Shown in pieces: positions 1-12,240 of a DNA stretch of 64,000 bases (position 1 is its first letter; each line of letters starts with the position of its first letter). Below the pieces are notes generated by a model. The model was given only the letters and a program-made list of their open reading frames with translations. It searched no databases and was not told the origin of the DNA. Position numbers and translations under genes: made by a program. The DNA comes from Erythroxylum novogranatense (Eukaryota; Streptophyta; Magnoliopsida; Malpighiales; Erythroxylaceae): NCBI GenBank assembly GCA_029891385.1, contig CM057233.1, forward strand, positions 10,667,460-10,731,459, given 5' to 3'.

Positions 1-1283
1 AGATACTCTAGCCATTGCCACTCATTATGATTATGAGATATGGCAAATGGATGTGAAGACAAACTTTCCTAAATGGGAATCTAACCGAGGATGTGTATAT
101 GACACAACCCGAGGGCTTCATCTCCTATGATGGCGAAAAGGTATGCAAGCTTCAAAATCCATCTATAGATCAAGCAAGCATCCAGAGTTGAATATCCGTT
201 TTGACGAGGTAATCAAAGAGTTTGATTTCTCACAAAATCCGGATGAACACTGTGTATATAAGAAGGTTAATGGGACTACAATCGTATTCCTTGTGCTATA
301 TGTAGATGACATATTATTACTAGGAAACGATGTCTCGATGCTACAATCAGTGAAGATTTGGTTATCCAAATAATTTTCCATGAAAGACCTTGGTGAAGCA
401 ACTTATATCCTTGGGATAAGGATCTATAGAGATAGATCAAAAAGATTGCTTGGTCTTTCACAATCAACGTACATAGACAAGATGCTAAAGAGGTTTAGCA
501 TGGAACAATCCAAGAGATGGTACCTTCCCATCACTCATGGGATAACACTCTCGAAATCTTTGTGTCCTAAGACACAAGATGAGAGGATGCGCATGGATAT
601 GATCCCGTATGCATCTGCGGTAGGATCTATCATGTACGCAATGTTATGTACGAGACCCGATGTATCATATGCTCTAAGTGTTACGAGCAGATACCAATCG
701 GATCCTGGTGAGGGTCACTGGGTGGCTGTCAAGAATATCCTCAAGTACTTGCGAAGGACTAAGGATGTTTTCTTGATATATGGAGATGGAGATCTCAAAG
801 TGAGCGGGTATACAGATGCCAGTTTTCAATCTGATAAGGATGATTCCAAATCCCAATTAGGTTACATATTCACACTGAATGGCGGGGCAGTCAGTTGGAA
901 GAGTTCCAAACAAGAGACGACTACTGATTCAACGACCGAGGCAGAGTACATTGCCGCTTCAGACGCAGCAAATGAAGCAGTTTGGATCAAGAAGTTCATT
1001 ACTGAACTTGGTGTGGTTCCTAGTAGTGATGGGCCCATCTGATTGTATGTGACAACAATGGGGCTATTATGCAGCGAAGAAACCAAGGTCTCATCAACGA
1101 TCCAAACACGTACTCCGCAGATATCACCTGATCAGGGAGATCATTGGTCGAGGTGATGTGCAGATAGAGAGAATTCCCACAGAGCAGAATATTGCTGATC
1201 CGTTGACAAAGCCATTGTCACAGAAGAGTTTTGATTCTCATGTACTACTTTATGGTATTAGATATCAAAGCGATTGGCTTTAG
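1..1283 (+). pseudogene. Copia (Angela-type) pol remnant: reverse transcriptase C-half and RNase H
   Basis: This is the 3' half of a Ty1/copia polyprotein, entering from the left window edge. The RT active-site motif YVDD is at 299-310, followed by the conserved block MKDLGEATYILGI from 380. The connection stretch with CTRPDVSYALSVTSRYQSD is near 650-700. RNase H follows (YTDASFQSDKDDSKS at ~810-850, TEAEYIAASDAANEAVW at ~940-990). The C-terminal block ADPLTKPLSQKSFDSH ends in TAG at 1281-1283. It is broken by frameshifts near 60-160, a TAA at 371-373 and a frameshift near 1040, so it cannot make an active enzyme. The block order, and the PPT/LTR directly downstream, place it in Copia. Assignment to the Angela lineage rests on remembered similarity of the RT-RH block and on the long LTR. 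Confidence 0.93.
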
Positions 1284-1284
1284 G

Positions 1285-1297
1285 TCAAGTGGGAGAT
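1285..1297 (+). other. Polypurine tract of the Angela-type element
   Basis: The purine-rich run AAGTGGGAGAT lies directly before the LTR start TGTTAGAG. In Copia elements this primes plus-strand DNA synthesis. It fixes the orientation of the element as plus. Confidence 0.85.
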
Positions 1298-2407
1298 TGT
1301 TAGAGTAGGCCTAAAGGCAATCACCTTTAACGCGCTTTTATACAATATCAGGTACATTCTTTATAAATAAATAAAGAAAGGCATATTTCATTAATTTGAT
1401 GTTCATTATTTATGAATGGATATTGATCTATAAGCAAATTAATGAAGTCGTTGATATATGACATAGCATGAAGGAAATTATGATGTGATCATACTACCGA
1501 GATTCCTATCATGTGCAATTATGTCAAGATTCAAATTATCCCTAGTCATAGGATTCTCGAGATCGACATCGGTAATCCGGAAGACTAGCACATCTCAAGC
1601 TCCTTGATTTGATCAAGCAAAGGATCTCGTAAAGCGTATATATGAGATATTTAGGTTGAGATGTGGATGCTTACTAGAGGTAGTAAGTACATCGATGACC
1701 CGCTATGAGATCATCACATGGATGTCCTATTCTAATGTCGCGATAATCTCATCATAAGAATGGTGCAAGTATCCTTAGACTTGAGGTGCTCAAGGATATC
1801 TTGAATCTTGATTCGTCTTTGACTCCATTCCTTGTTGCCTTCCGAGGTCGCTCATAGGGTGGTGATTGGGTGCAGTTTGAGGTATTGAAGGTAATTGAGT
1901 AGCCAATAGAGGATTCACCACTACGTGATAGCGAAGATGATACCCATGGCCTCTTCGTCGTGGTCATTACTTGAAAATCTCTGATCAGAGTACATATGTC
2001 ATGAAGAGTGTCTTCGTTGACATATTTAGTATTAAGTAATGAGTCCCAGGATAAGAACTGAAATCACTTGACTAGATTTGACGTAGTCGACCTAGAAGAG
2101 TCGACACATTGCCCATACTCATAACCAAGTGGGGTATAGCATGGTGAAAGGACTAATTGCACCAGAATTGTCATGGAAAGGTTCGTGATATGGTCCATGA
2201 TGAATATATGTTTATTCGTCAAACCAATTACTTTCCGGTCAATCGGGGTCATGATGTGTTGCTAGATACCGCCATGACTTGCTTAGATTAAGTGTTGATC
2301 TAAATGGCCAACATAACCGGAACTTAATGGGTCACACGATAAGAGTGTCTCGAGAATTGTAAAATAGTTTTGGACAGAGATCCAATAAATGGAGAGCAAT
2401 CAGATTA

Positions 2408-2470
2408 AATGGATCCCGATGAGATCGAGATATGTCCCGATGAGATCGATATATGTCCCGATGAGATCGC
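2408..2470 (+). repeat. Three imperfect copies of a ~21-bp repeat inside the LTR
   Basis: The unit TCCCGATGAGATCGATATAT recurs three times head to tail, with small changes (GAGATA/GATATA/GCGACA at the end). It lies inside the 3' LTR, so it belongs to the retroelement and not to a gene. Confidence 0.8.
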
Positions 2471-2571
2471 GACATTGATATTGCTGAAAAACGTTTCCGA
2501 GAGTTTTTCCCATATCGGGACCAGTGGTTTAAGTAAGGGCCAACCCCAGTGTGACTGGACCACTTCAACAT

Positions 2572-2697
2572 TTATTTATATATATATATATAATTAATTA
2601 ATTAATTAAAAAATTAATATATATATATATATGCTATACATGGGAGAAGGAGGAGAGGAAGCTTTAACTTTATATATATATATATATATATATATAA
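2572..2697. repeat. TA/TAAT microsatellites
   Basis: Two runs of alternating TA (about 2578-2592 and 2612-2632, joined by a TAAT run) and a third at about 2672-2696. They are separated by a short purine-rich stretch. All are inside the Copia LTR. Confidence 0.9.
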
Positions 2698-3160
2698 TGA
2701 AGCTAACGTGGATGAAAAAAGAAGCTTCCATCTTTTGCCTTGTCATCTTTCCATTAAATGATAAGAAGACAAAATGAAAGAAAGATGATGAGTGTAGTCG
2801 TTGGTTGTAAGAAGAGTAGAGAAGTTTGAAAGGAAAAATTGTTTTCCTCTCATCTCATCATTGTTCTTCATCATCTTCAAGCATTTCCTTCTCCTTCTCC
2901 ATCCTGATTCCAAGCTCTCCAAGAATAAGGTAAGATCTAGCAGTCTTCTCCTTATTCTAGCTATTCTCGGGTCAAAGGGTTTGTCCCGGTTAGGTTCTCC
3001 GATCTCTGCGTGGATACCGTTAGAGACTGTCTCCTTTGGTCGTTTTGGTTTGACTTTGTTATATAGTCACATGGATCCTAGCTTTCGGGAAGGTCCCGGA
3101 ATAAAAATTTTTGTTTTCCGCACCGTGGGCATGTGATGCTCACACCGAAATTTTCCTACA

Positions 3161-4868
3161 TTAATGCCCATTTCTTCCAAGTTATTATGCATATTTCTTG
3201 AAAGCTACTAGTGCAGACAGTGCTAGAATCCTATGCGACTACAAATATGAAGGAATATACTGCATATTTTCTTTATCCCTAAAACTAAATGTCCAGATTC
3301 AATGAATGGTTTTCCCCTTATTTCTTATTGCACACAGTACATAAAGTAATTTTAAAGATCATGTGTAGCATATCTGTGGAAAACCCACTAGGGACAATAT
3401 CGTCAATGTGTAGCATATCTAAGTTGAAAGTTAATACACAAATGAGAAAAATAGATGAGTAGATCAAACGTACTTGGCAATTGCTGGACAGATATTAGAA
3501 GGTGGATCGACAAGATGATGTGTGAAGGAGGCAAGACAACCCCTTGAACAAAGAGTAGAAGGCAGATTGGCTAGAGGGATTGGAGTGATCGATATTGAAA
3601 TTACGTGAAGGAGGCAAGACTGACATGGTGAATATTTGGGATTAAAGTAAAATTATGGTTTTGTAAAAATTCAGATGGTAATCTATCAAAATAAAATTTA
3701 CGTTACTTTTGAGTATTTTTTTACATGGTTTTAATATCCACCTAGCTCTCCAAACACGTTTTTTATATAAAGTAAGGGAGTGTGTATGACAAATCCTATT
3801 TTCTGTCTAAATTTGCTTAATATTGAGCATACTCGCGAACATTTATCCCTTAAATGAGCAAATTATAATGTTTGGTTCTAAATTGATCAAACTAGAAAAA
3901 TTATGGCCCCAGTTTGGTCATTTAGTTGAGGAATGAACATATGAGATGCAATGAGGCCTCAGCTTGAGTTTCACAGTTATGACCCAATGCTATTAACAAT
4001 ATAATTTTCCTGGACATAAATTTCTTGTTTTCCTATCAATTAAAAGAGTTGAAAAGAGTAGTTTTATGCCTATTGTTTTTGTTTTCAAATTTAGTAAAAA
4101 AAAAACTTGTTTGTTTGAGTTTTTGGTTTATATTTTTTGTTTTAATTTCTTTTAATTTTAAAATTTATGAAAACCACAAAAGTGATTTTTGTTTTTGCTT
4201 TTATTATTTTAATAATCTAGTTTATTATCAACTAAATATATATTATTTAGTTATTTGATATATTAATTATTAATAAGAATTATGAATAGTTTAATTTAAT
4301 AATATATATTTAATTATTTAAATTAATTATTAATAAAATTATGAAAATGTAGCTTAATTTACTAATTTATTTAATTATTATAAATAAATAAATAAATATA
4401 ATTCAATTTAAAATAACTTCAAAATATATAAATTTCAAATAAAATTTGATTAAATAATTAAAATATATTTAAAATAAAATTTAAATTGTTTATTTTAAAA
4501 TAAAATTATTTTATTAATAATGTATTGATAAATATTATATAAGAGATTAAAATAAATTTAATTAATTAAAATATTTTATTTTAAGTTTTATCTCATATAT
4601 AATTATCATCAATAATAAAACATAATTACTTTAATTTCGACAGCCAAATAAAATTTTGTTTTTATTTCAAAAAAACTAAAACGAAAACTAAAAATAAATT
4701 ATCTCATCCACCTTACTTCTAATGCAACCCCTGCACGTTGCTACGGTCCGTCCGATCACACAAGTCCACTCCCCTAATTGATCATTTTACTCTCTCAAAA
4801 TTCTTTCTGTTTTTGTAGGTTATTATCTCAAAACTTATAAAAACTTATAAAAACCAAAGCCAAAATCA
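3161..4868. other. Intergenic, upstream of the ESSS gene
   Basis: No gene was recognised. From about 4060 to 4680 the DNA is very AT-rich. It is bounded by roughly complementary A/T-rich ends (GTTTTTGTTTTC... and a right-hand part reading the same way on the minus strand), which may mark a degraded MITE. A similar AT-rich stretch recurs at 16975-17690. TTATAAAAA occurs at 4835-4843 and again at 4845-4853, too close to the ATG at 4869 to be a confident TATA box. TTTTTGTAG at about 4810-4818 could be a 3' splice site of a 5'-UTR intron. Confidence 0.5.
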
Positions 4869-5210
4869 ATGCCCACGCCGGCGTCCACCATGCTCCGCCA
4901 GCGCCTACTGTCTTCCCTTCGAGCCCGAGGCGGTGCCAACGGAGGGCCCAGTCGGTGGTCACGCCCAGGGCACGAGGATCGGCCAAAGGGATACCTCTTC
5001 AACAGGACTCCTCCGCCACCTGGTGAATCGCGTAAATGGGAGGATTGGGAGCTTCCTTGCTATATTACCAGCTTTCTCACCATCGTGATTTTGGGTGATG
5101 GTCTCAACGCCAAGCCTGACCTCACCATCGAGACCTGGGCTCACGAGAAAGCCCTCCAACGACTCAAGATCGAGAAATTGGGTCTCTCCGGTTCGGCCGA
5201 CTCCGAGTGA
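4869..5210 (+). CDS. Complex I accessory subunit, ESSS/NDUFB11 type
   Basis: An intact single-exon frame of 113 aa, ATG at 4869 and TGA at 5208-5210. The core RKWEDWELPCYITSFLTIVI (residues 55-74) followed by NAKPDLTIETWAHEKALQRL (80-99) is what I recognise as the plant ESSS subunit of mitochondrial NADH:ubiquinone oxidoreductase. ESSS is a small single-span subunit of the membrane arm and has no catalytic role. The N-terminus (residues 1-35) is rich in Arg, Ser and Ala and poor in acids, as expected for a matrix-targeting region. One hydrophobic segment spans about 61-77, and a charged C-terminal tail follows. Length fits the family. No intron is needed within the coding part, though a 5'-UTR intron is possible. 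The family call is from memory of the plant proteins; a different small complex I subunit is unlikely but not excluded. Confidence 0.85.
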   Translation: MPTPASTMLRQRLLSSLRARGGANGGPSRWSRPGHEDRPKGYLFNRTPPPPGESRKWEDWELPCYITSFLTIVILGDGLNAKPDLTIETWAHEKALQRLKIEKLGLSGSADSE

Positions 5211-6547
5211 TCTGACTATGCTTAGTGTCGAAAGCTTCTCTGAATTCTCCTTTCAATTGGGTGCCCACCTATCGTCTCGCTTTCTTTGTTGATAGTGTTT
5301 ATTACTTCCGAGTAAGAAATAAAGAAGCAAAATTTTCACGAATGCCGGACATTTGGATCCTTTTCATCTTACGTCTTTTGTTGCCATTACGAGTTATAAC
5401 AATACCTGATATTGAAGTTAATGATGTATTGAGTGTCTTTTGATGCTGGGTCTAGATGATTGTTGAGTTTTTTTTCTTCTTTTGTTTCACACTGTTTATG
5501 TATTCACGAGTTCATGACATGATGGAGTTTCATTTAGCAAATGATGTCTAAAAGACATCAGACTGATACCATGAGTCTTGCCCCCATTTCATTGACTTCT
5601 ATGTTTATTATTTACATTAATTTCAAGCTTAATTTAGGTTGTATTGTATCCACATATTTCTGGGAGTATTGGGATATGGGATTTTAGATAGCCCATTGAT
5701 AACCAATTTGGTTAGTGTTGGCTTCAGTATTGTGACATTTAAGATGTTTCGTATCCTATCAGAGGCCTGTCACAAACAGTTGAGTTACTGCTTCTTCTTT
5801 CTTCATGCACTCTGTGTTGGATGCTATGGTTTATCATTCTTTTATGTGGTGGAAACAGATGTAGCTGCCTCGATATATATAATGCACTTGTGCCTGAAAA
5901 TATTTTCAAACTGTTGGCTTTGATCAGTGGACCTTTGTTACCTAAATTAAAATATGCATTCGGTTATTTGAAATACAGGAATTGCACACCTTGTTGCGGT
6001 CGAGATACCACAATACTGTTAAATCTCTTGTTTATGTTTTTGAACAGTATATGTTGTTCTTTGTATCTTTCAAGTCGGTTACTATCATAATATGTGAGGA
6101 AAACAACTTAGCCTATTAAATTTTGCCAGTAGGCAATAGTGGGAAAAGTACATGCATGATTTGAGGTTGAAGTTTCGTTAATGTGGTGAGAGCTGGTAAT
6201 TGTCCAGATATAAAGCAAAGTCGTGGTTTGTGGTATGTTGAGATGCTGAAATATTTGCTTGTGGCAAGAAACTGGTACAGACCTTTGGATCAGCACTAAA
6301 AAGCTTTTGAAGTAGGTGACATTGTTACATTTCATATGCATTAGGAGGTGATTTTGGAAATAGCAATGCAGCAGATTATTAACATCATGGTTTTTTTTTT
6401 GGTTATTTGCGAGATGTTCTAGGAGGATTTTAACTGTAGGAAGATACTTTTAAACTATCCACACTTAGGCTAATATCTGCTCGAGTTGGGTAGGTCCCTT
6501 GTGAGAAGTAAGACTCTGATTTCAAGTTTTAAACAACTGCATATATA
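5211..6547 (+). other. 3' flank of the ESSS gene, no further gene seen
   Basis: T-rich non-coding DNA that probably holds the 3' UTR of the ESSS gene. Frames at 5225-6090 have no recognisable domains and are interrupted. No mobile element ends were found before the Tat insertion. Confidence 0.55.
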
Positions 6548-6552
6548 AGAAG
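6548..6552. repeat. Target-site duplication AGAAG, left copy
   Basis: AGAAG directly precedes the 5' LTR start TGGTTGGG and recurs at 16469-16473 directly after the 3' LTR. A 5-bp duplication is normal for Ty3/gypsy integrase and shows the two LTRs belong to one insertion. Confidence 0.9.
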
Positions 6553-6946
6553 TGGTTGGGTCGGCAATATCGGGCCTAAGTCCAATGTGACGGGCCGATC
6601 GATCGATCACACATCCATCGCTAATTTGGGTCTAATCCACAAACCAAATTTCGTCAAGACGAGAAAACCTCCCATGCACGCACGTGAAACGTAAGGACCT
6701 AAAACCTAGCAGAAATCATATATAAGGTATGATTATCTCATTATCAAGACGAGATCATAACCTAGTTGCTTTTCTCGATCATATTTTGTCTCACCTTCAC
6801 CAAAAGACTTACTGATCGTCGGAGGCTACCGGACACAACCCTCGATAAGCCTTCCTTGTTTTGCGGTGATTTCACGTTGGAACCACTTCAACGAGTATAG
6901 GATCATGGATCGAATGGAATAATCGCCAAATGTAATCCCAGAACCA
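6553..6946 (+). mobile_element. Tat element 5' LTR
   Basis: It starts TGGTTGGGTC and ends AGAACCA, two bases before the PBS. It aligns over its whole length with 16070-16468. Differences between the two LTRs are dominated by one- and two-base length changes, often in runs of G, C or T. The shared internal stretch CATATATAAGGTATGATT may hold the LTR TATA signal (TATATAAG). Confidence 0.92.
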
Positions 6947-6948
6947 AT

Positions 6949-6966
6949 TGGCGCCACCGTGGGGCC
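6949..6966 (+). other. Primer-binding site of the Tat element
   Basis: TGGCGCCACCGTGGGGCC lies two bases after the 5' LTR. TGG pairs with the CCA end of a tRNA, and the rest resembles primer sites of plant Ty3/gypsy elements. The exact tRNA was not assigned. Confidence 0.8.
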
Positions 6967-7739
6967 CGACTTCCGCACCACGCCTAGAAACACGCAGATA
7001 AGTCAGCAGCGGCGATGAACCCCGATATAGCCGCTTTGTTGCGGCTCTGGCGATGCAACGTCGGTTTGCGATTACAAACGATTTCGCTTTGCACCACACG
7101 CCTCCAGACGGAGTCTTCCAATCCTAACGATCAACTACTACCAAGCATTGGAGCAAGAAGAACAGAGCGTGGTCGTGGAGGATAACGTTGCGCACCATGC
7201 AACCCCGAATCACCAAAGACCGATTAGATGCGACCCTCCTCCGTCCATACACGCCACCGAGCCTAAACAAATAGAAAAGCCGAGGTGGTAATTCGCCGAT
7301 ATCTGCGAATCAAGCACACGGCGCCGCCGTCCGTGCGACGATCGCCGACAAACCAAATGACACGAATCGATCATCGCCCTATGAAGCCCTAGAAAAATCG
7401 CGATGATAGGACTCATGTAGCTACGAAGCTTTCGTCCGGACGCCTGACGGCAAGAAGACAACTCTCCTTCACTCCGGACATTTTGGATGACTCTCCCAAA
7501 TACCAAAGACAAAGATACCGACCGAGAAATATACCGAAAGACCGACCTTTCGACTACATGCAACACTTCCATCCATGATGAGCCTACATTGTGTTCGGAC
7601 GCCATCCAATGTAAGGCTTTCAGACGGCCTTCCAAGAGGGAGCTCGGCGATGGTTCAATACTTACCCGGGTTGTATCACATGCTTCGAGGATTTCGTGTC
7701 GCTCTTCCCGAATCAATTCGCCACTAGTAATTTAATCGC

Positions 7740-8400
7740 AGAAGACGGCCTTGGAGGTGATGCAACTCACCCAAGGAAGGAATGAGAGTTTGCGGGAGTT
7801 CATCACTTCGGTTTAACAATGAAGCGGCCGAGGTACCGACCTCACCGCTTTCGTCTACGCCTTGGCCGCCCTTATGAGTAATACTGAGGACGAAGAGTTC
7901 AAGAAGTCACTAGCCCTCGATCGGCCGATCTATTCAGAGATCGATCTTAGGCAGATAAATACATTCAAATCGAGGAGGTGTTAAAGAATACAAAACGCCG
8001 AAAGCGGATGATCGTTGTGGTAGGATGGATGAGTCTCACAAAGACAGAGAGACCAATGACTGGAGAAAGCCGAAGCTACCGACATTCGAATCAATAAGAC
8101 TTCACTCCGCTTAATAAACGACACGGAAGTCTTGGCGGCTATCATAGCAAACGGAAACTATCCGAGAGCACGAAAAATGAAACCCCATACAAGGACAGAA
8201 ACACTAGTGTGTATCGCTGTTTCCATAAAGAATTGAGCCATGACATCAAGATTCTTGGCAATCAAGAAAGAGATTGAATTCCTCATACAAAAGGAAGATT
8301 AGCCGATTTGTGAAGCGAGGGCAAAATGCTAAATCGACCATCGGTATGAGTAATGTGCCTACCAAACAATAGACGATCGCCTTGGAGGCGAAAATGACGA
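7740..8400 (+). pseudogene. Tat gag remnant
   Basis: Plus-strand frames, joined across frameshifts, read like Tat-lineage gag: RFNNEAAEV near 7815, then SNTEDEEFKKSLALDR at about 7878-7925, then a basic segment toward 8110. This is the structural nucleocapsid-type protein of the element. No single frame spans it. The long minus-strand frame at 7210-7716 is a shadow opposite the gag region and was not called. Confidence 0.75.
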
Positions 8401-8639
8401 ATGACGGAGGAGAGTAACACTAATACCGATAATCAACGAGAAGAAAGGGGCAATCAAGGAAAGAAATGATGGTAACACCGGCAACAGATTTAACGACCTT
8501 GGGGTCATCAATATGATATTCGGTGAAAATGCAAATGGGGCTCCACCAAAAGGGAGAAAAGGTATGCCAAACAGTAGACCGACCCATCCACCAAAAAGCC
8601 GAGGGAGAGTGACGAAATGATATCATTCGATGAGTCCGA

Positions 8640-9063
8640 CCTCAAAGGAATAAGTTGTCCTCACGACGATGCCTCGTGGTAAACTGAATATGGACGGACA
8701 CGAGGTGAAGCGGGTAATGATCGACACGGAGCTCGGTCGATTTGTTGCACTATGAAGCCTTCAAGCAAATGAAGGTACCAAGAGCTTATTATTACCCTGA
8801 CTACCCATCAAGGAGTGACCGGCGGCCACCTCACCTCGCTCGGGTAAATTTGAAAGTGAAGTTCAGCGTAAGCCTTGTCAAATAGAAAGGACGTTGAGTT
8901 CCTAGTTGTTAAATTCCATGGGCGATAACGCGATAATCGGTAGGGCTACACAAAATGCCCTCAGATCCGCTCGTCTCCACTTACTACCAAAGTTATTAAG
9001 TTTCGACACCCCACTTGAGTTGGAGTTGTCAGGGGTCAACAGAAAATTGCTAGGGAATGCTAC
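8640..9063 (+). pseudogene. Tat aspartic protease remnant
   Basis: The expected stretch around the active site reads GTAATGATCGACACGG then AGCTCGGTCGATTTG (about 8716-8743). MIDT is visible, but a two-base loss shifts the frame before the second glycine/serine. HYEAFKQMKVPRAY follows at about 8748-8790. The C-terminal part, in another frame, gives LELSGVNRKLLGNATW-like residues just before 9064. The catalytic motif is therefore broken. Confidence 0.75.
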
Positions 9064-9990
9064 TTGGCAGAGACGAAGACATTAGATGGGGCGGTAGTAC
9101 TGACGAGCTCTCTGGATGTGAGAGCTGACGAAGAGGTGGAAAGAATAAACCCGGTGGAAGAAACGCAAAAAGTCGTGCTGGACAAAGCCGATCTCTCTAA
9201 ATTTACAAACCTAGGCTCCGAGCTGCAGGGGGACCTGGTTAAAGAAATCACAAACTGTCTGGTGGAAAACAAATCGGTCTTCGCTTGGGTACCAAGCGAC
9301 ATGCCCTAATCTCGATCGGCCACATCTCATTCCCTAAGATTCGCACGACTATAAGCCGATCGACAAAAGAAGCGATGCCACAAAGAAAGAACGACGAGGG
9401 GTGATCGAGAAGGAAGTGGCGAAGTCTGCGGAGGCCGGCTTCATCCGAGAAGTCAAGTACCGAAAGTGGCTCGCCAACGTGATGTTAGTAAAAAGAAGAA
9501 CGGAAATGGATGATGTGTATAGACTTCATCGACCTAAACAAAGATGTCCAAAGGATGACTTTCCACGCTTAAGATCGATCAATTAGTGGACTCCACTTTA
9601 GGCCATGAGTTGCTCACTTCTGGATGCCTTCTCGGGTTATCATCGATCCAAATGAGCACGGAAGACGAAGAAAAGACGCGCCATATGCAGACCAAGGCAC
9701 TTTTTGCTACTAAGTAATGCCCTTCTACAAAAACGCCGGCGACCTATCAACTACTCGTCACGAAGTCTTTAAACAATGATAAGTTTGACGGTGGAAGCTT
9801 ATGTGGACGATATGGTGGTAAAAAGTAAGACTACCATGAGCATGTGTAAGATCTCAAAGAAGTCTTCCAGACCTGAATAAATTCCAGATGAAGCTAAACC
9901 CTAAAATGCGTGTTTGGGGTGGCATCAGGAAAATTCGGGTTTATGATCACTCAATGGAATCGAAGTTAATCCCAGAAGATTGAGGCCATC
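9064..9990 (+). pseudogene. Tat reverse transcriptase remnant
   Basis: The lead-in ends KSVFAWVPSDMP at 9270-9306. VIEKEVAKSAEAGFIREVKY is at 9401-9460, with LANVMLVK after it, and CPKDDFP at about 9549-9570. The active site AYVDDMVVKSK is at about 9796-9830. Fragments lie in all three frames; a stop follows SDMP. This is the RNA-dependent DNA polymerase of the element. Confidence 0.9.
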
Positions 9991-9999
9991 ATACGATGC

Positions 10000-10580
10000 C
10001 TTCGCCACAATGCTTGAAAGACGTTCAGATCTTGACCAAGGCGGATAGTTTCATTGAAAGCGATTCATTTCTAGATTGGGAGACAAGTGCCTTCCATTTT
10101 TAAGGCCCCGAGGAAAGCGAATGTAACCCGGTTTAATGGCGGATGAGTGCGAAAAGCTTTCCAACACTTGAAACGATATTTGTCTAGACACAATTGCTCG
10201 CAAAGCCAGCAGAGGGGGAAACCCCGATCTTATATTTGGCGGTCACGGAAGGTCGATCAACATGCAGACTCATCCGATTCGGAAGAAGGCGTGCAACACC
10301 TCGCTCTACTACGCCAAAAGTGTTGATCGCCGTAAACGCGCGACGCTGGCCCATAGAAAAGCTAGCACTCTTTGATAATGGCAACGTAAAATCGAGACCT
10401 TACTTCCAAAGTCACACCGTTGAGGTATGGACCGACCAACCCTCAGCAAAGGCTCCAAAAGCTCAAACCCTGCCTTTGGTAAAGTGGTGAGAGAACCTGG
10501 AGAGTTCGATATTCAATACAAGCCCCGCACGACCATTAAAGCACAAGTGTTGGCGGATTTCATTGCAGAGATGAGCCAAC
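10000..10580 (+). pseudogene. Tat RNase H remnant and tether
   Basis: LAKPAEGETPILYLAVTEG at 10197-10252 is the conserved start of the RNase H segment in Tat/Ty3 pol. TDQP at about 10430 and FDIQYKPRTTIKAQVLADFI at 10507-10563 close it. A frame break lies between the two. The domain degrades the RNA of the RNA:DNA hybrid during reverse transcription. Confidence 0.85.
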
Positions 10581-10995
10581 CGAGCTCGAGGACGAGCGGT
10601 TTCCGCTCGAACTTATTCGCTGATCGTCATCCAACGTCAAGGATGCGAGTCGGGGTAGTGCTAATCACCAAGATATGGAAGAAAAGTGGAATACGCCTTT
10701 GGCTAGAATTCAAGGCCTCCAATAATGAGGCAGTAGTACGAGGCTTTGATACCGGCCTCCAACTAGCCCGGAGATGGAGGTGAAACATCCAAGATATATA
10801 ATGACGACCAGTGGTGGTCGGCCAAGTCACCGGGAGTATGAGGCCGAGGAAATAACATGATCAAGTATCTGAGGTAGTAAAGGTGAATTGAGCAATTTGG
10901 ACAAGATTCAATCGCAGAATAGAGCGAGCTCGAATGCTAAGCGCCGACGCGCTCTCCAAAATGGCTTCCGATCGTGATGCCGTAAACAATATTCG
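10581..10995 (+). pseudogene. Second RNase H-like segment (archaeal-type in Tat elements)
   Basis: GVVLITK at about 10652-10672, LWLEFKASNNEA at 10700-10735 and GLQLAR at about 10759-10776 are typical of the second RNase H region of Tat pol. It ends near 10973 with LSADALSKMASD. Several frameshifts interrupt it. Tat elements are known to carry two RNase H domains. Confidence 0.75.
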
Positions 10996-11059
10996 TCGAA
11001 CGACTAAATGGCTAGCATTCGTAAGGTCGGAAGTTCTCAATGTAATACCGATCGACCGA

Positions 11060-12240
11060 AATGATGAACCGATCATGCAATACCTTTTAGAAGGAAAGCA
11101 GCACCTAAGACCCATCGAGGCCAAGAAGCTAAGGAGGAAGGCGGTAGAATACACGGCCGTCAACGAGGCTCTATATAAGCGGCCCCACGACCGTCACGCT
11201 CGATGCTCGAATGAGGAAGAAGCCGAAAGGTGCAATGGTCAAGTCCATGAAGGATGTCGGAAATCATATAGGCGTAATGTTGGCTCACCGGCTGATCGAC
11301 AGAGTACTTGGCCGACGATGAGAAGAGATTGTTGAAAAGGTCGACCGGCGAGGCTTGCCAGAGAAACAAAGAACCGCCTCACCAACCGACCGAGTTTAAT
11401 GCAGATCGTAAGCCATCCTATCCCTTTCGCCGATGGGAATGGATATCTGGGGCCTTTCCCCTCGGTCCGGACAAAAGAAATTCCGATAGTGGCGAGAGAG
11501 TATTTCACTAAGTGGTAGAAGCGGAGTCTATCGCTACAATAACCGGGGAAAATGGAAAGCTTAAAGAAAGACAACATACTATGCCGGGATGCCTATGGCG
11601 TTGATCACGAGATAACGGTGCATAGCTCGACAACGACAAATTTAGAGATTTTGCGATCACTAAAAATCGAAGTTACGGTTAACTTTTCGCCCATCCCCAA
11701 AGTAACTGGTCTCGCAGAAACACCAACAAAAGATAATGAACGCCTCAAGAAGCGCTGGGCGGAGAAAGATGCAGGTAGAAGAAGTAGATGAAGTATTGTG
11801 GGCATATAGAACCACACCGAATGGGACCACAGGTGAAACGCCGTTTGGATGACCTTCGGCGTAAGCCACGTTCCCGATTGGAGGCAGATTGCCTAATCGA
11901 GAGGTGTCGGGTTACGAGGAAGAGCAAATGATGAAGCCCGCATGAGCGAGCTCGCTCTCCTTAGTGAGACAGAGAAGGCGTGGCGCCGCGGAAGCCATCA
12001 GCAAAAGGCAACCAAGTTCTACAATGTAAGGGTTAAGCCGAGCAATGTAAAGGTCGGAGGATCGTCTTACTAAAAGCCGAGGCTACTGGAAAGCATCCCG
12101 AAAGCTTCGGACAAACATGGGAAGGACCTTACCGAGTAATCAAGCAAGTCTGCATGGTTCTTACGTCCTCGATGATGAAAAGGAAAGATTCTACCAAGGC
12201 CTTGAACTCGCAGAATTTGAAGGCGTTCTACCAAGAATAA
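11060..12240 (+). pseudogene. Tat integrase remnant
   Basis: The HHCC zinc region is decayed (GNHIG near 11260, RNKEPPHQPTE at 11361-11394). The core is seen as YPFRRW then FPLGP at 11418-11466, KWVEAESIATIT-like residues near 11510-11545 and LKIEVTV at 11661-11681. EEVDEVLWAYRTTPNGTTGE lies at about 11775-11835, and the C-terminal EGPYRVIKQV near 12120-12150. Frame changes occur roughly every 50-150 bp. Confidence 0.85.

Larger units (their letters stand above)
1298..3160 (+). mobile_element. 3' LTR of the Angela-type Copia element
   Basis: The LTR starts TGTTAGAG right after the PPT and ends TTTTCCTACA, giving TG...CA ends and about 1,863 bp. The 5' LTR is outside the window, so the target duplication cannot be checked; the right-hand copy would be TTAAT at 3161-3165. 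Inside are TA microsatellites and a short repeat array, listed separately. Reading frames here (for example at 2801-3136) have no family features and are taken as chance. Confidence 0.85.

Noticed and set aside
4060..4680. MITE with inverted terminal repeats, paired with 16975-17690
   Set aside because: Ends are only A/T-rich and alike in composition; no clean terminal repeat or target duplication could be set.
4835..4853. Two TATAAAA motifs as promoter of the ESSS gene
   Set aside because: They end only 16-26 bases before the ATG, leaving almost no leader, and the region is AT-rich throughout.
7210..7716. Longest minus-strand frame opposite Tat gag, 168 codons
   Set aside because: Opposite recognisable gag and its lead-in; composition is that of a shadow frame and no domain is visible.
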